64,000 nucleotides of DNA, from contig NZ_AUWR01000040.1 in NCBI RefSeq assembly GCF_000455125.1, positions 1-64,000 of the forward strand, written 5' to 3'. Of the stretch, positions 8,088-15,404 are shown in pieces. The notes beneath the pieces are model-generated. The model did not search any database and had not been told where the DNA came from. It saw nothing but the letters and a program-made list of their open reading frames with translations. Made by a program: the position numbers and the translations under genes. Within the stretch, counting starts at the first letter, position 1. Each line of letters starts with the position of its first letter. Origin of the DNA: Mycobacterium sp. UM_WGJ. Its GTDB lineage: Bacteria; Actinomycetota; Actinomycetes; Mycobacteriales; Mycobacteriaceae.

Positions 8088-9023
8088 TTGGGTGAAGTAA
8101 TCCGCATCGGTACCCGGGGTAGCTTGTTGGCCACCACCCAGGCTGGGACCATTCGCGATGCCCTGGTGGCTGCCGGGCATCCCGCCGAGTTGGTGGTGAT
8201 CAGCACCGCCGGCGACGTCACCTCCGGGCCCATCGCCAACATCGGGGTCGGCGTGTTCACCGCCGAGCTGCGCGAGGCCATTCTCGACGGCCGGGTCGAC
8301 GCCGCCGTGCACTCCCACAAGGACCTGCCGACCGCTGCCGACTCCCGGTTCCTGATCGCCGCCACACCGCGCCGTGAGGACCCGCGAGACGCGCTGGTGG
8401 CACGCGACGGACTGGTGCTCGGAGAGTTGCCGGCGGGTGCCGTGGTGGGGACGTCGTCGCCGCGACGGGCGGCACAGCTTAGAGCACTGGGTCTCGGTTT
8501 GGAAATTCGCCCCCTACGAGGCAACCTAGATAGCAGGTTGAACAGGGTAAGCAGCGGCGAACTCGACGCCATCGTGGTAGCCCGGGCGGGTCTGGCCCGG
8601 CTGGGACGCCTCGACGCGGTCACCGAGACGTTGGAACCGGTACAGATGTTGCCGGCTCCGGCTCAAGGGGCACTGGCGGTGGAGTGCCGCTCCGGTGACA
8701 CGGCACTGGCGGCGCTGCTAGCGGAGTTGGACGACGCCGACACCCGCCTGGCGGTTACCGCCGAGCGGACCCTGCTCGCCGAACTGGAGGCGGGTTGTTC
8801 CGCACCGGTGGGCGCGATCGCCGAAGTGGTCGAGTCTATCGATGAGGACGGCCGGGTCTTCGAGGAGGTGTCGCTGCGCGCCTGCGTAGCGGCGCTGGAC
8901 GGATCCGACGTGATCCGCGCGTCTGGCATCGGCAGTCCGGACCGAGCCCGGGAACTGGGTGTGTCGGTCGCAACGGAACTGTTCGAGTTGGGTGCGCGCG
9001 AGCTGATGGCGGACGCACGGTGA
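8088..9023 (+). CDS. hemC: Porphobilinogen deaminase (hydroxymethylbilane synthase)
   Basis: Polymerises four porphobilinogens into hydroxymethylbilane. Conserved blocks are [11 protein letters not shown] at the N-terminus, VHSHKDLPT near residue 74, [21 protein letters not shown]-type substrate-binding arginines near 125-140, and [10 protein letters not shown] near 240 carrying the cysteine that holds the dipyrromethane cofactor. The only standard start after the hemA stop in this frame is TTG 8088; homologues often begin at the MIRIGTR methionine, here replaced by GTA-ATC. 311 residues. Five bases after hemA. Confidence 0.94.
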   Translation: MGEVIRIGTRGSLLATTQAGTIRDALVAAGHPAELVVISTAGDVTSGPIANIGVGVFTAELREAILDGRVDAAVHSHKDLPTAADSRFLIAATPRREDPRDALVARDGLVLGELPAGAVVGTSSPRRAAQLRALGLGLEIRPLRGNLDSRLNRVSSGELDAIVVARAGLARLGRLDAVTETLEPVQMLPAPAQGALAVECRSGDTALAALLAELDDADTRLAVTAERTLLAELEAGCSAPVGAIAEVVESIDEDGRVFEEVSLRACVAALDGSDVIRASGIGSPDRARELGVSVATELFELGARELMADAR

Positions 9024-9066
9024 AAACGTGCGTCGGAAGTGAGTGAGAAGTGACGGGGAGTACGGA

Positions 9067-10773
9067 ATGGCTCGCCAAGTGAGCGTGCGAGGGCAGAAGC
9101 CCAAGCCGGGTCGCATCGTTTTCGTCGGCTCGGGTCCCGGTGACCCGGGTCTGCTGACGACGCGGGCACGGACGGCGCTGACGAATGCCGCGCTGGTGTT
9201 CATCGACCCGGATGTGCCCGAGGCGGTGCTGGCGCTGGTCGGCACGGACCTGCCTCCGATCGCCGGTCCGATGCCCGCGGCCCCCAAGGCCGACAAGGCG
9301 GACGACGACGCGGCCCACAACGCCGATGACGCCGCCGACGAGGCCGCGGCGACCGTTCCGGGCGGCCCCGACATTCGCCCGGCACTAGGCGAGCCGGCCG
9401 AGGTGGCCAAGACCCTGGCGGCCGAGGCGCGCTCGGGCAGCGACGTGGTGCGCCTGGTCGCTGGCGACCCGCTGTCGATCGACGCGGTGATCACCGAGGT
9501 CAACGCGGTGGCCCGCACCAACGTTGCGTTTGAGATCGTGCCGGGACTGCCCGCCACCAGTGCGGTGCCCACCTACGCCGGTCTGCCGCTCGGCTCCTCG
9601 CACACGGTGGCCGACGTCCGCGACCCGAATGTGGACTGGGGTGCGCTGGCCGCCGCTCCGGGCCCGCTGATCTTGCAGGCCACCACCTCGCACCTGCCGG
9701 ACGCGGCCCGCACGCTGATCGAGTACGGCCTGTCGGACGGCACGCCCTGCGTGGTCACCACCTCGGGCACCACCTGCGCGCAGCGATCGGTCGAGTCCAG
9801 CCTCGGCGGCCTGACCGAGGCGTCGGCGCTGGCCAGCATCGACCCGGTCATCCTGCCCAACGGCCAGGAGACCTCGGCCGGTCCGCTGGTGGTGACCATC
9901 GGCAAGACCGTGAATAACCGGGCCAAGCTGAACTGGTGGGAGAGCCGCGCACTGTACGGCTGGACGGTTCTGGTGCCGCGCACCAAGGATCAGGCCGGGG
10001 AGATGAGCGACCGGCTGATCGGGCACGGCGCCTCACCGATCGAGGTCCCGACCATCGCGGTGGAGCCGCCACGCAGCCCCGCCCAGATGGAAAGGGCCGT
10101 CAAGGGTTTGGTGGACGGCCGCTACCAGTGGGTGGTATTCACCTCGACCAACGCGGTGCGCGCCGTGTGGGAGAAGTTCGCCGAGTTCGGTCTGGACGCG
10201 CGGGCGTTCTCCGGGGTGAAGATCGCCTGCGTGGGCGAGGCTACCGCGGAGCGTGTGCGGGCGTTCGGGATCAGCCCCGAGCTGGTGCCGTCCGGTGAGC
10301 AGTCCTCGCTGGGCCTGCTGGACGAATTCCCGCCCTACGACGATGTTTTCGACCCGGTGAACCGAGTGCTGCTGCCGCGCGCCGACATTGCCACCGAGAC
10401 GCTGGCCGAAGGGCTGCGCGAGCGGGGCTGGGAGATCGAGGACGTCACCGCCTACCGGACCGTGCGGGCTGCTCCGCCGCCGGCGACCATCCGCGAGATG
10501 ATCAAGACCGGCGGGTTCGACGCGGTGTGCTTCACCTCGAGCTCGACCGTGCGCAACCTGGTCGGCATCGCCGGCAAGCCGCACGCCCGGACCCTGGTGG
10601 CCTGCATCGGCCCCAAGACCGCCGAGACGGCAGCCGAATTCGGGCTGCGGGTCGATGTGCAGCCGGAGACCGCTGCGGTGGGTCCGCTGGTCGACGCGCT
10701 GGCCGAGCACGCGGCGCGACTGCGTGCCGAGGGTGCGTTGCCCCCGCCGCGTAAGAAGAGCCGCAGGCGCTAA
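9067..10773 (+). CDS. hemD: Fused uroporphyrinogen-III methyltransferase-like / uroporphyrinogen-III synthase
   Basis: A two-domain protein of 568 residues. The N-terminal half is a CobA/SUMT-type tetrapyrrole methylase domain: VFVGSGPGDPGLLTTRA near residue 19, and PGLPATSAVPTYAGLPLG near 160. An Ala/Asp-rich linker (about 75-105) interrupts it. The C-terminal half is HemD, which closes hydroxymethylbilane to uroporphyrinogen III (WTVLVPRTKDQAGEMS, then VVFTSTNAVRAVWEKF and VCFTSSSTVRNL). The fusion is standard in mycobacteria. It ends in a basic KKSRRR tail. The ATG at 9067 is chosen over an upstream in-frame GTG. Confidence 0.94.
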   Translation: MARQVSVRGQKPKPGRIVFVGSGPGDPGLLTTRARTALTNAALVFIDPDVPEAVLALVGTDLPPIAGPMPAAPKADKADDDAAHNADDAADEAAATVPGGPDIRPALGEPAEVAKTLAAEARSGSDVVRLVAGDPLSIDAVITEVNAVARTNVAFEIVPGLPATSAVPTYAGLPLGSSHTVADVRDPNVDWGALAAAPGPLILQATTSHLPDAARTLIEYGLSDGTPCVVTTSGTTCAQRSVESSLGGLTEASALASIDPVILPNGQETSAGPLVVTIGKTVNNRAKLNWWESRALYGWTVLVPRTKDQAGEMSDRLIGHGASPIEVPTIAVEPPRSPAQMERAVKGLVDGRYQWVVFTSTNAVRAVWEKFAEFGLDARAFSGVKIACVGEATAERVRAFGISPELVPSGEQSSLGLLDEFPPYDDVFDPVNRVLLPRADIATETLAEGLRERGWEIEDVTAYRTVRAAPPPATIREMIKTGGFDAVCFTSSSTVRNLVGIAGKPHARTLVACIGPKTAETAAEFGLRVDVQPETAAVGPLVDALAEHAARLRAEGALPPPRKKSRRR

Positions 10774-10798
10774 CAGTGACGGCGAGCGCGGTGGCCCG

Positions 10799-11782
10799 AT
10801 GACGGCATTTCCTCGCCAACGTCCCCGTAGGCTGCGTTCCACTCCGGCGCTGCGCCGGCTGGTGGCTGAAACATCGCTGGAGCCCAGGCATCTGGTGTTG
10901 CCGATGTTCGTCGCCGACGGCATCGACGAGCCGAGGCCGATCGCTTCTATGCCCGGGGTGTATCAGCACACGCGCGATTCGCTGCGCGCCGCGGCCGCCG
11001 AGGCGGTGGCGGCCGGCGTCGGCGGGTTGATGTTGTTCGGGGTTCCGGCAGCGGCGGACAAAGACAGCACAGGGTCGGCCGGCGCGGCCCCCGACGGCGT
11101 GCTCAACACCGCCCTGCGTGACCTCGCCGCCGACCTCGGGGATTCCACGGTGTTGATGGCCGACACCTGCCTGGACGAGTTCACCGATCACGGCCACTGC
11201 GGGGTGCTGGATGAACGGGGTCGGGTCGATAACGACGCCACCCTGAAGTGCTACGTGGAACTGGCTGTAGCCCAGGCAGATTCGGGGGCCCACGTGGTGA
11301 GCCCGAGCGGAATGATGGACGGGCAGGTGGCCGCGATCCGCGACGGCCTGGATGCCGCCGGACACAGCGACGTGGTGATCCTGGCTTATGCGGCAAAGTT
11401 CGCGTCGGCTTTCTACGGGCCGTTCCGCGACGCGGTTGCCTCGACCTTGGCCGGGGACCGTCGCACTTACCAGCAGGAACCCGGCAACGCCCGGGAGGCG
11501 CTGCGTGAGGTCGCCCTCGACCTCGCGGAGGGTGCCGACATCGTCATGGTCAAACCCGCCATGGGCTACCTCGACGTGATCGCGGCGACCGCCGCGGTGT
11601 CCTCGGTTCCAGTCGCCGCCTACCAGGTCTCCGGCGAGTACGCGATGATCGCGGCGGCCGCTGCCAACGGCTGGATCGACGGGCGGTCTGCGGTGCTGGA
11701 GTCCCTCATCGGGATCCGGCGGGCCGGCGCCGACATCGTGCTGAGTTACTGGGCGGCCGAAGCGGCCGGTTGGCTGGCGTGA
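10799..11782 (+). CDS. hemB: Delta-aminolevulinic acid dehydratase (porphobilinogen synthase)
   Basis: Condenses two 5-aminolevulinates into porphobilinogen, 327 residues. Both active-site lysines are visible: YAAKFASAFYGP near residue 200 and the Schiff-base lysine in VMVKPAMGYLD near 253. The DTCLDEFTDHGHCG segment supplies metal-site residues. It lies 25 bp after hemD, ending the run hemA-hemC-hemD-hemB. The longer reading frame from 10655 lies inside hemD, so the ATG at 10799 (sequence MTAFPRQRPRRLRSTPALR) is used. Confidence 0.95.
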   Translation: MTAFPRQRPRRLRSTPALRRLVAETSLEPRHLVLPMFVADGIDEPRPIASMPGVYQHTRDSLRAAAAEAVAAGVGGLMLFGVPAAADKDSTGSAGAAPDGVLNTALRDLAADLGDSTVLMADTCLDEFTDHGHCGVLDERGRVDNDATLKCYVELAVAQADSGAHVVSPSGMMDGQVAAIRDGLDAAGHSDVVILAYAAKFASAFYGPFRDAVASTLAGDRRTYQQEPGNAREALREVALDLAEGADIVMVKPAMGYLDVIAATAAVSSVPVAAYQVSGEYAMIAAAAANGWIDGRSAVLESLIGIRRAGADIVLSYWAAEAAGWLA

Positions 11783-12219
11783 CGACTCCACCCGACGGGC
11801 CGCGGCCCCCGGTCCAGGCTCCGCCTGACCGTCCCGCGGACGTCGACACCGCGTTCTGGCTGTGGCTGGCCGCCCTGCCCTTGATGACGTGCGGCTATGT
11901 GGTGAACCTGCTGACCGCTCCGGAGATCCCCGCAACCGCGATCATCTACCCGGTCACCGCGCTGACGGCGATCGTGGTGGTCGTGGTGGTGGCGACGTTT
12001 CTGATGCTGATGCGTTCCGGGTATCGCTGGGCGCGCACCGTGTTGACCGGCGGAGGGATCGCCGCGATGGTCAATGCGGTCAGTGCGCTGTGGCATGCCG
12101 ATGCGAGGCCTGCGGTCGCGATGGTTGTGGCGATCACCGGCATTGTCGGATCGGTGCTGATCGCCGCGGGAACCTTCCTGCTGCACCGGTCCGAGGCGCA
12201 CGCCTACTTCACCCGGTAG
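11779..12219 (+). CDS. Small integral membrane protein (Rv0513-like)
   Basis: A 146-residue membrane protein with a proline-rich N-terminal tail of about 25 residues, then four predicted transmembrane segments: FWLWLAALPLMTCGYVVNLL, IYPVTALTAIVVVVVVATFL, a third around GGGIAAMVNAVSAL and a fourth near VVAITGIVGSVLIAAGTFLL. The GTG start overlaps the hemB stop (GTGA at 11779-11782), so it is probably translationally coupled to the hem operon. Function unknown. It is convergent with the PGRS-GH5 gene, leaving 6 bp between stops. Confidence 0.82.
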   Translation: MTTPPDGPRPPVQAPPDRPADVDTAFWLWLAALPLMTCGYVVNLLTAPEIPATAIIYPVTALTAIVVVVVVATFLMLMRSGYRWARTVLTGGGIAAMVNAVSALWHADARPAVAMVVAITGIVGSVLIAAGTFLLHRSEAHAYFTR

Positions 12220-12225
12220 CCGACT

Positions 12226-14427
12226 CTACGAACTGCCCGCGGGGGTCACGGTCACGTTGACGGTGCCGGGACCGTCCGAGGCGATGATCAGGATCGGGTC
12301 TCCGGGCGCGGACACGATGTGCCCGCCGGTGACACTTACCTGGTAGCCGTCCGGGTATTGGATGGGCGGTACCGAGATCTGGGTCTGGCTGCCGGCGGCG
12401 AAGTGGCCGGAGCCGTTGGCCATCTCGGTGGTGTAGCTGAGTTGGTAGGTGCCCGACGCGAACGACCAGGAGGTCGGGGTGCCGGCGATGGCCTGCGCGT
12501 AGGGCGCCGACGAGACCTCCAGCCTGGACCAGTCGACATTGTCGCCAACGGGTGGCTTGCTCGGGTCGAAGACCAGCGCATTGCCCGGCGCGGTGCCGGT
12601 GATAGCGGGAACGCCGTTGTAGGCCCATTGCGACCAGCCCCACATGCGCTGGTCGGCGGCGTTCATCACCTGGCTGATCTCGGCCGCGCCGTTTGCGGAG
12701 CCGAACTCCGAGATCAGACCCGGGAGGCCGTACTTGCTGGTGTACGCCTCGCCGTTGCTGGCGACGAGTTCGAGGTAGTCCGGGCACCACGGCATGAAGA
12801 TGGAGCCGAAGACGTTCAACATGCAGTAGTCGTGGAATGCGAAGACACCGTGCGGGTCGTCGACCTCACCGAGCTGCGTCGGCAGCGACTGGTTGAACAG
12901 GGCGCTCGGCTCGTAGATGAACGGAGTGGTGGGGTCAACGGAGCGGATCGCCGCGCTCACCTGGTTGTAGAACGGCGTCAGCTGTTGAGCCTCGTAGTAG
13001 GAATTGCCGAATATCGTTGACAGCCAGGAGGAACCCGCCCACGGTTCGTTGATGATCTCGTAGCCGGCGATGTTGGGGTCGTCCTTGAAGTAGTCCGCGA
13101 CGGCTTGGGCCATCCGCGCGTAGTGGTTCAGCAGTCCCACGCCGTCGGGACCTTTGGCGTTGGACCAGAACATGTCCCAGGCGTGATTCTGGGCGGGGTT
13201 CAGCGGGTAGTTGAGCCCGAAGCCGAAGTCGGGGTTGGGCAGTCCGCCGGTCTGGGTGGCCCACTCCGGTGCGCCTTCGCCGCCGAAGACCGGGCTGTAG
13301 TCGTCCTGGTGGAAGTCGATGATGCTGACGATGCCGTACTTGGCCAGGATCTGCACGGTCTGGTCGATCGAGGCCAGATAGTTGTAGTCGATGACGCCGG
13401 GCCGCGGCTCCACGCCCGCCCAGATGACGCCCAGGCGTACCGAGTTGAAGCCGTTGGCGGCCAGGAACGCCGCGTCGTCCTCGTCGAATCCGCCTGCCGA
13501 CGGTTCATAAGGCGCAATCTTGTAGACCTCGTTGAACCCGTGCATGACCAGTACCCGGCCATCGGCATCGGTGATCCAGGTTCCCGCGGTGCTGATCCCC
13601 GCGACGGCTGCCGGTGCGCCGTCAAGAACGCCGAACTGGCCGTGGTCGCCGTGGGCGCCCAGCAGCAGACCGGCGTTGCCGCCCGCGCCGCCGAGGGCGG
13701 GGAGGTCGCCGGGACCGTTGTAGACGCCGTCGCCGGCGTTGCCGCCGAGGCCACCGATGCCCATCAGCCAGCCGCCGTTGCCGCCGTCCCCGCCGTTACC
13801 CCCGAGGTCGCCGTCTGCGCCGTCGCCGCCGTCGCCGCCGTTGCCGACCATGCCGGCGTTGCCTCCGGCACCGCCCATGCCGCCGGAGTCGGTGTTGTCC
13901 CAGCCGTCGCCGCCGTCGCCGTACAGCCAGCCGCCGTGCCCGCCGTTAGGTTGTGCGGCGGTTCCATCGGCGCCGTCGCCGATCAGGGGGCGGCCGGTGA
14001 GCAGCAGCGTGGGTTGGTTGACCAGTCCGAGGAGCAGTTGGCCGAGATCGCTGTTGATCGCCTCTTCGAGGCCGTCGTGGATCGGAGTGTAGAAGTGCTG
14101 CAACAACCAGGTGTTGGGGTCGGCGACGGCGGGGCCGGCTAGGGCGGCGCCGCTCAGTTCGGTCAGGACAGTGTCCCAGTGGGTCGGTGCCAGGAAGGTG
14201 TTCCAGGCCGACGGTGAGAGCATCGCGTCCCAGTCGAGGGTGTTGGTCGTCGCGTCCACGAAGGGTGCGAGGACAGCGTCGAGCGCGTCATCGAAGTCGG
14301 CCTGGGCCGCAGGCGCGGCGGCCAGCGGTGCCATTCCGAAAGTCAGCAGCGCCCCGGTCGAGGCGGCCAGACAGACGACATGTCGGCGCATGGCCGGCTT
14401 TGCTGCGGTGCTGTCGCGACGCATCAT
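12226..14427 (-). CDS. Secreted PGRS protein fused to an endoglycoceramidase-like GH5 domain
   Basis: A 733-residue exported protein without a PE domain. It has a signal peptide (RRHVVCLAASTGALLTFGMA, cleavage after AQA near residue 44), an alpha-helical N-terminal stretch, then a Gly-Gly-X PGRS block (about 140-260, GGNGGDGG-type). A glycoside hydrolase family 5 domain follows (about 290-620) with DFHQDDYSPVF, YEIINEPWAG (acid/base Glu about 461) and LISEFGSANG (nucleophile Glu about 574). A beta-sandwich ends the protein (PYAQAIAGTPTSWSF). HQD, NEPW and this C-terminal block match endoglycoceramidases. Substrate, glycosphingolipid or another glycoside, is inferred. GGAGAGGGG precedes the start. 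Confidence 0.85.
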   Translation of the reverse strand: MMRRDSTAAKPAMRRHVVCLAASTGALLTFGMAPLAAAPAAQADFDDALDAVLAPFVDATTNTLDWDAMLSPSAWNTFLAPTHWDTVLTELSGAALAGPAVADPNTWLLQHFYTPIHDGLEEAINSDLGQLLLGLVNQPTLLLTGRPLIGDGADGTAAQPNGGHGGWLYGDGGDGWDNTDSGGMGGAGGNAGMVGNGGDGGDGADGDLGGNGGDGGNGGWLMGIGGLGGNAGDGVYNGPGDLPALGGAGGNAGLLLGAHGDHGQFGVLDGAPAAVAGISTAGTWITDADGRVLVMHGFNEVYKIAPYEPSAGGFDEDDAAFLAANGFNSVRLGVIWAGVEPRPGVIDYNYLASIDQTVQILAKYGIVSIIDFHQDDYSPVFGGEGAPEWATQTGGLPNPDFGFGLNYPLNPAQNHAWDMFWSNAKGPDGVGLLNHYARMAQAVADYFKDDPNIAGYEIINEPWAGSSWLSTIFGNSYYEAQQLTPFYNQVSAAIRSVDPTTPFIYEPSALFNQSLPTQLGEVDDPHGVFAFHDYCMLNVFGSIFMPWCPDYLELVASNGEAYTSKYGLPGLISEFGSANGAAEISQVMNAADQRMWGWSQWAYNGVPAITGTAPGNALVFDPSKPPVGDNVDWSRLEVSSAPYAQAIAGTPTSWSFASGTYQLSYTTEMANGSGHFAAGSQTQISVPPIQYPDGYQVSVTGGHIVSAPGDPILIIASDGPGTVNVTVTPAGSS

Positions 14428-14531
14428 CGAGCCCCTCTCCACGACAGGGAAACCTGTGTAAAACATGTATGCAGGCCAAAATCTAACTCAACGTACTTTC
14501 GGTAAGGCAAGGATCGCCCAAACGCGAGGGA

Positions 14532-14551
14532 CGCCGCAGTCATGTGCGGCG
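14532..14551. promoter_or_regulatory. Short dyad between divergent genes
   Basis: Inverted repeat CGCCGCA / TGCGGCG with a 6-nt spacer, in the 154-bp region between the PGRS-GH5 gene (start 14427, minus) and the DUF3093 gene (start 14582, plus). Could be an operator or a hairpin; position favours regulation. A TAGGCT at 14568-14573 is the likely -10 of the plus-strand gene, ending 8 nt before its ATG. Confidence 0.3.
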
Positions 14552-14581
14552 CGATTGCGCGCCGCGTTAGGCTGACCCGAC

Positions 14582-15121
14582 ATGTCTGATCCCCGGCCGC
14601 AATCCGCACCGCTGTTCTTCGAGCGTGGTGCCAGCTGGTATTGGGTGCTGTTCGGCCCGATCTCCGCGGGACTGCTGGTGGCGATCCAGAACTCTGGCGG
14701 CTACGGCTTTCAGCCCTTGGTCCCGACCGTGTTGTTGGTGCTGGTCTCCACGATGCTCGCCATCCAGGTGAAGGCGGCGCGTATCCACACCTCGGTCGAA
14801 CTGACGGCAGATACATTGCGGCAGGGCACCGAAACGATCCGGGTCGCCGACATCCTGGCGATCTACCCGGAGGCGGAGCGGCCCACCGGGTGGGGCAAGC
14901 AGGAACCGAAGAAGTGGCAGGAATCCCGCGCGCTGGGTGAGCTGAGCGGGGTGCCCCGGCGCCGAGTGGGTGTCGGATTGAGGCTGACCGGGCGGCGCAC
15001 CGTGCAGGCCTGGGCGCGTGACCATCGCAGGCTTCGTGCCGTGCTCAGCGAACTCATTCCGGAGACGGTCCCGCCCGGGGGGCCTGCTGACACCGATGTC
15101 GAGGACGGATCGTCCTGGTGA
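14582..15121 (+). CDS. DUF3093-family membrane protein
   Basis: A 179-residue protein with two hydrophobic segments near the N-terminus (WYWVLFGPISAGLLVAI and LVPTVLLVLVSTMLAI), then a soluble domain. The conserved ESRALGELSGVPRRRVGVGL and VQAWARDHRRLRAVL blocks are typical of DUF3093, an uncharacterised actinobacterial membrane family. TAGGCT ends 8 nt before the ATG, suggesting a short-leader or leaderless promoter. Its stop overlaps the next gene's GTG start, so the two are coupled. Confidence 0.8.
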   Translation: MSDPRPQSAPLFFERGASWYWVLFGPISAGLLVAIQNSGGYGFQPLVPTVLLVLVSTMLAIQVKAARIHTSVELTADTLRQGTETIRVADILAIYPEAERPTGWGKQEPKKWQESRALGELSGVPRRRVGVGLRLTGRRTVQAWARDHRRLRAVLSELIPETVPPGGPADTDVEDGSSW

Positions 15122-15396
15122 GGGCCGCCCCGATTCTGCGGGCCGTGGTCGAGCTGGCGTTGGCCGCCGCCGCGGCGGCGGGCTGCGCGCTCAGCTGGCT
15201 GCAGGTGCGCTATCTGGTACTGGTCGCGCCGGTCATCGACGGTGAGCCGGCTACCACCTCGGTGACGTACCACCCACGGCTGCTGCTGCTGGCGTGGGTA
15301 TTGGCGACGGTCGCCGGGGTGCTGGCAGTGGTCGGCGTCGCGCGCCTGCGCCGCGCCCGTCACATCCCAGCGGTCAAATACCCCACGGGGGTATAG
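15118..15396 (+). CDS. Two-transmembrane small protein upstream of copper ATPase
   Basis: A 92-residue hydrophobic protein with TM segments around residues 8-30 (VVELALAAAAAAGCALSWL) and 54-76 (LLLLAWVLATVAGVLAVVGVA), separated by an extracytoplasmic-type loop with DGEPATTSVTYHP. It overlaps the DUF3093 gene by GTGA, and its last codons lie within the copper-type operator of the next gene. Small membrane genes often precede CtpV-type ATPases, but this one is not recognised as DUF1490. Function unknown. Confidence 0.7.
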   Translation: MRAAPILRAVVELALAAAAAAGCALSWLQVRYLVLVAPVIDGEPATTSVTYHPRLLLLAWVLATVAGVLAVVGVARLRRARHIPAVKYPTGV

Positions 15397-15397
15397 T
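15378..15397 (+). promoter_or_regulatory. Copper-type operator overlapping a leaderless promoter
   Basis: A perfect 7+3+7 dyad, ATACCCC-ACG-GGGGTAT (15378-15394). This resembles the C-tract/G-tract palindromes bound by CsoR/RicR-family copper sensors. The -10 hexamer TATAGT (15392-15397) overlaps its right arm and ends 7 nt before the ATPase GTG start (15405), so a bound repressor would block the promoter. The sensor gene is not in this window. Regulator identity is inference. Confidence 0.72.
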
Positions 15398-15404
15398 CGT
15401 CGGG

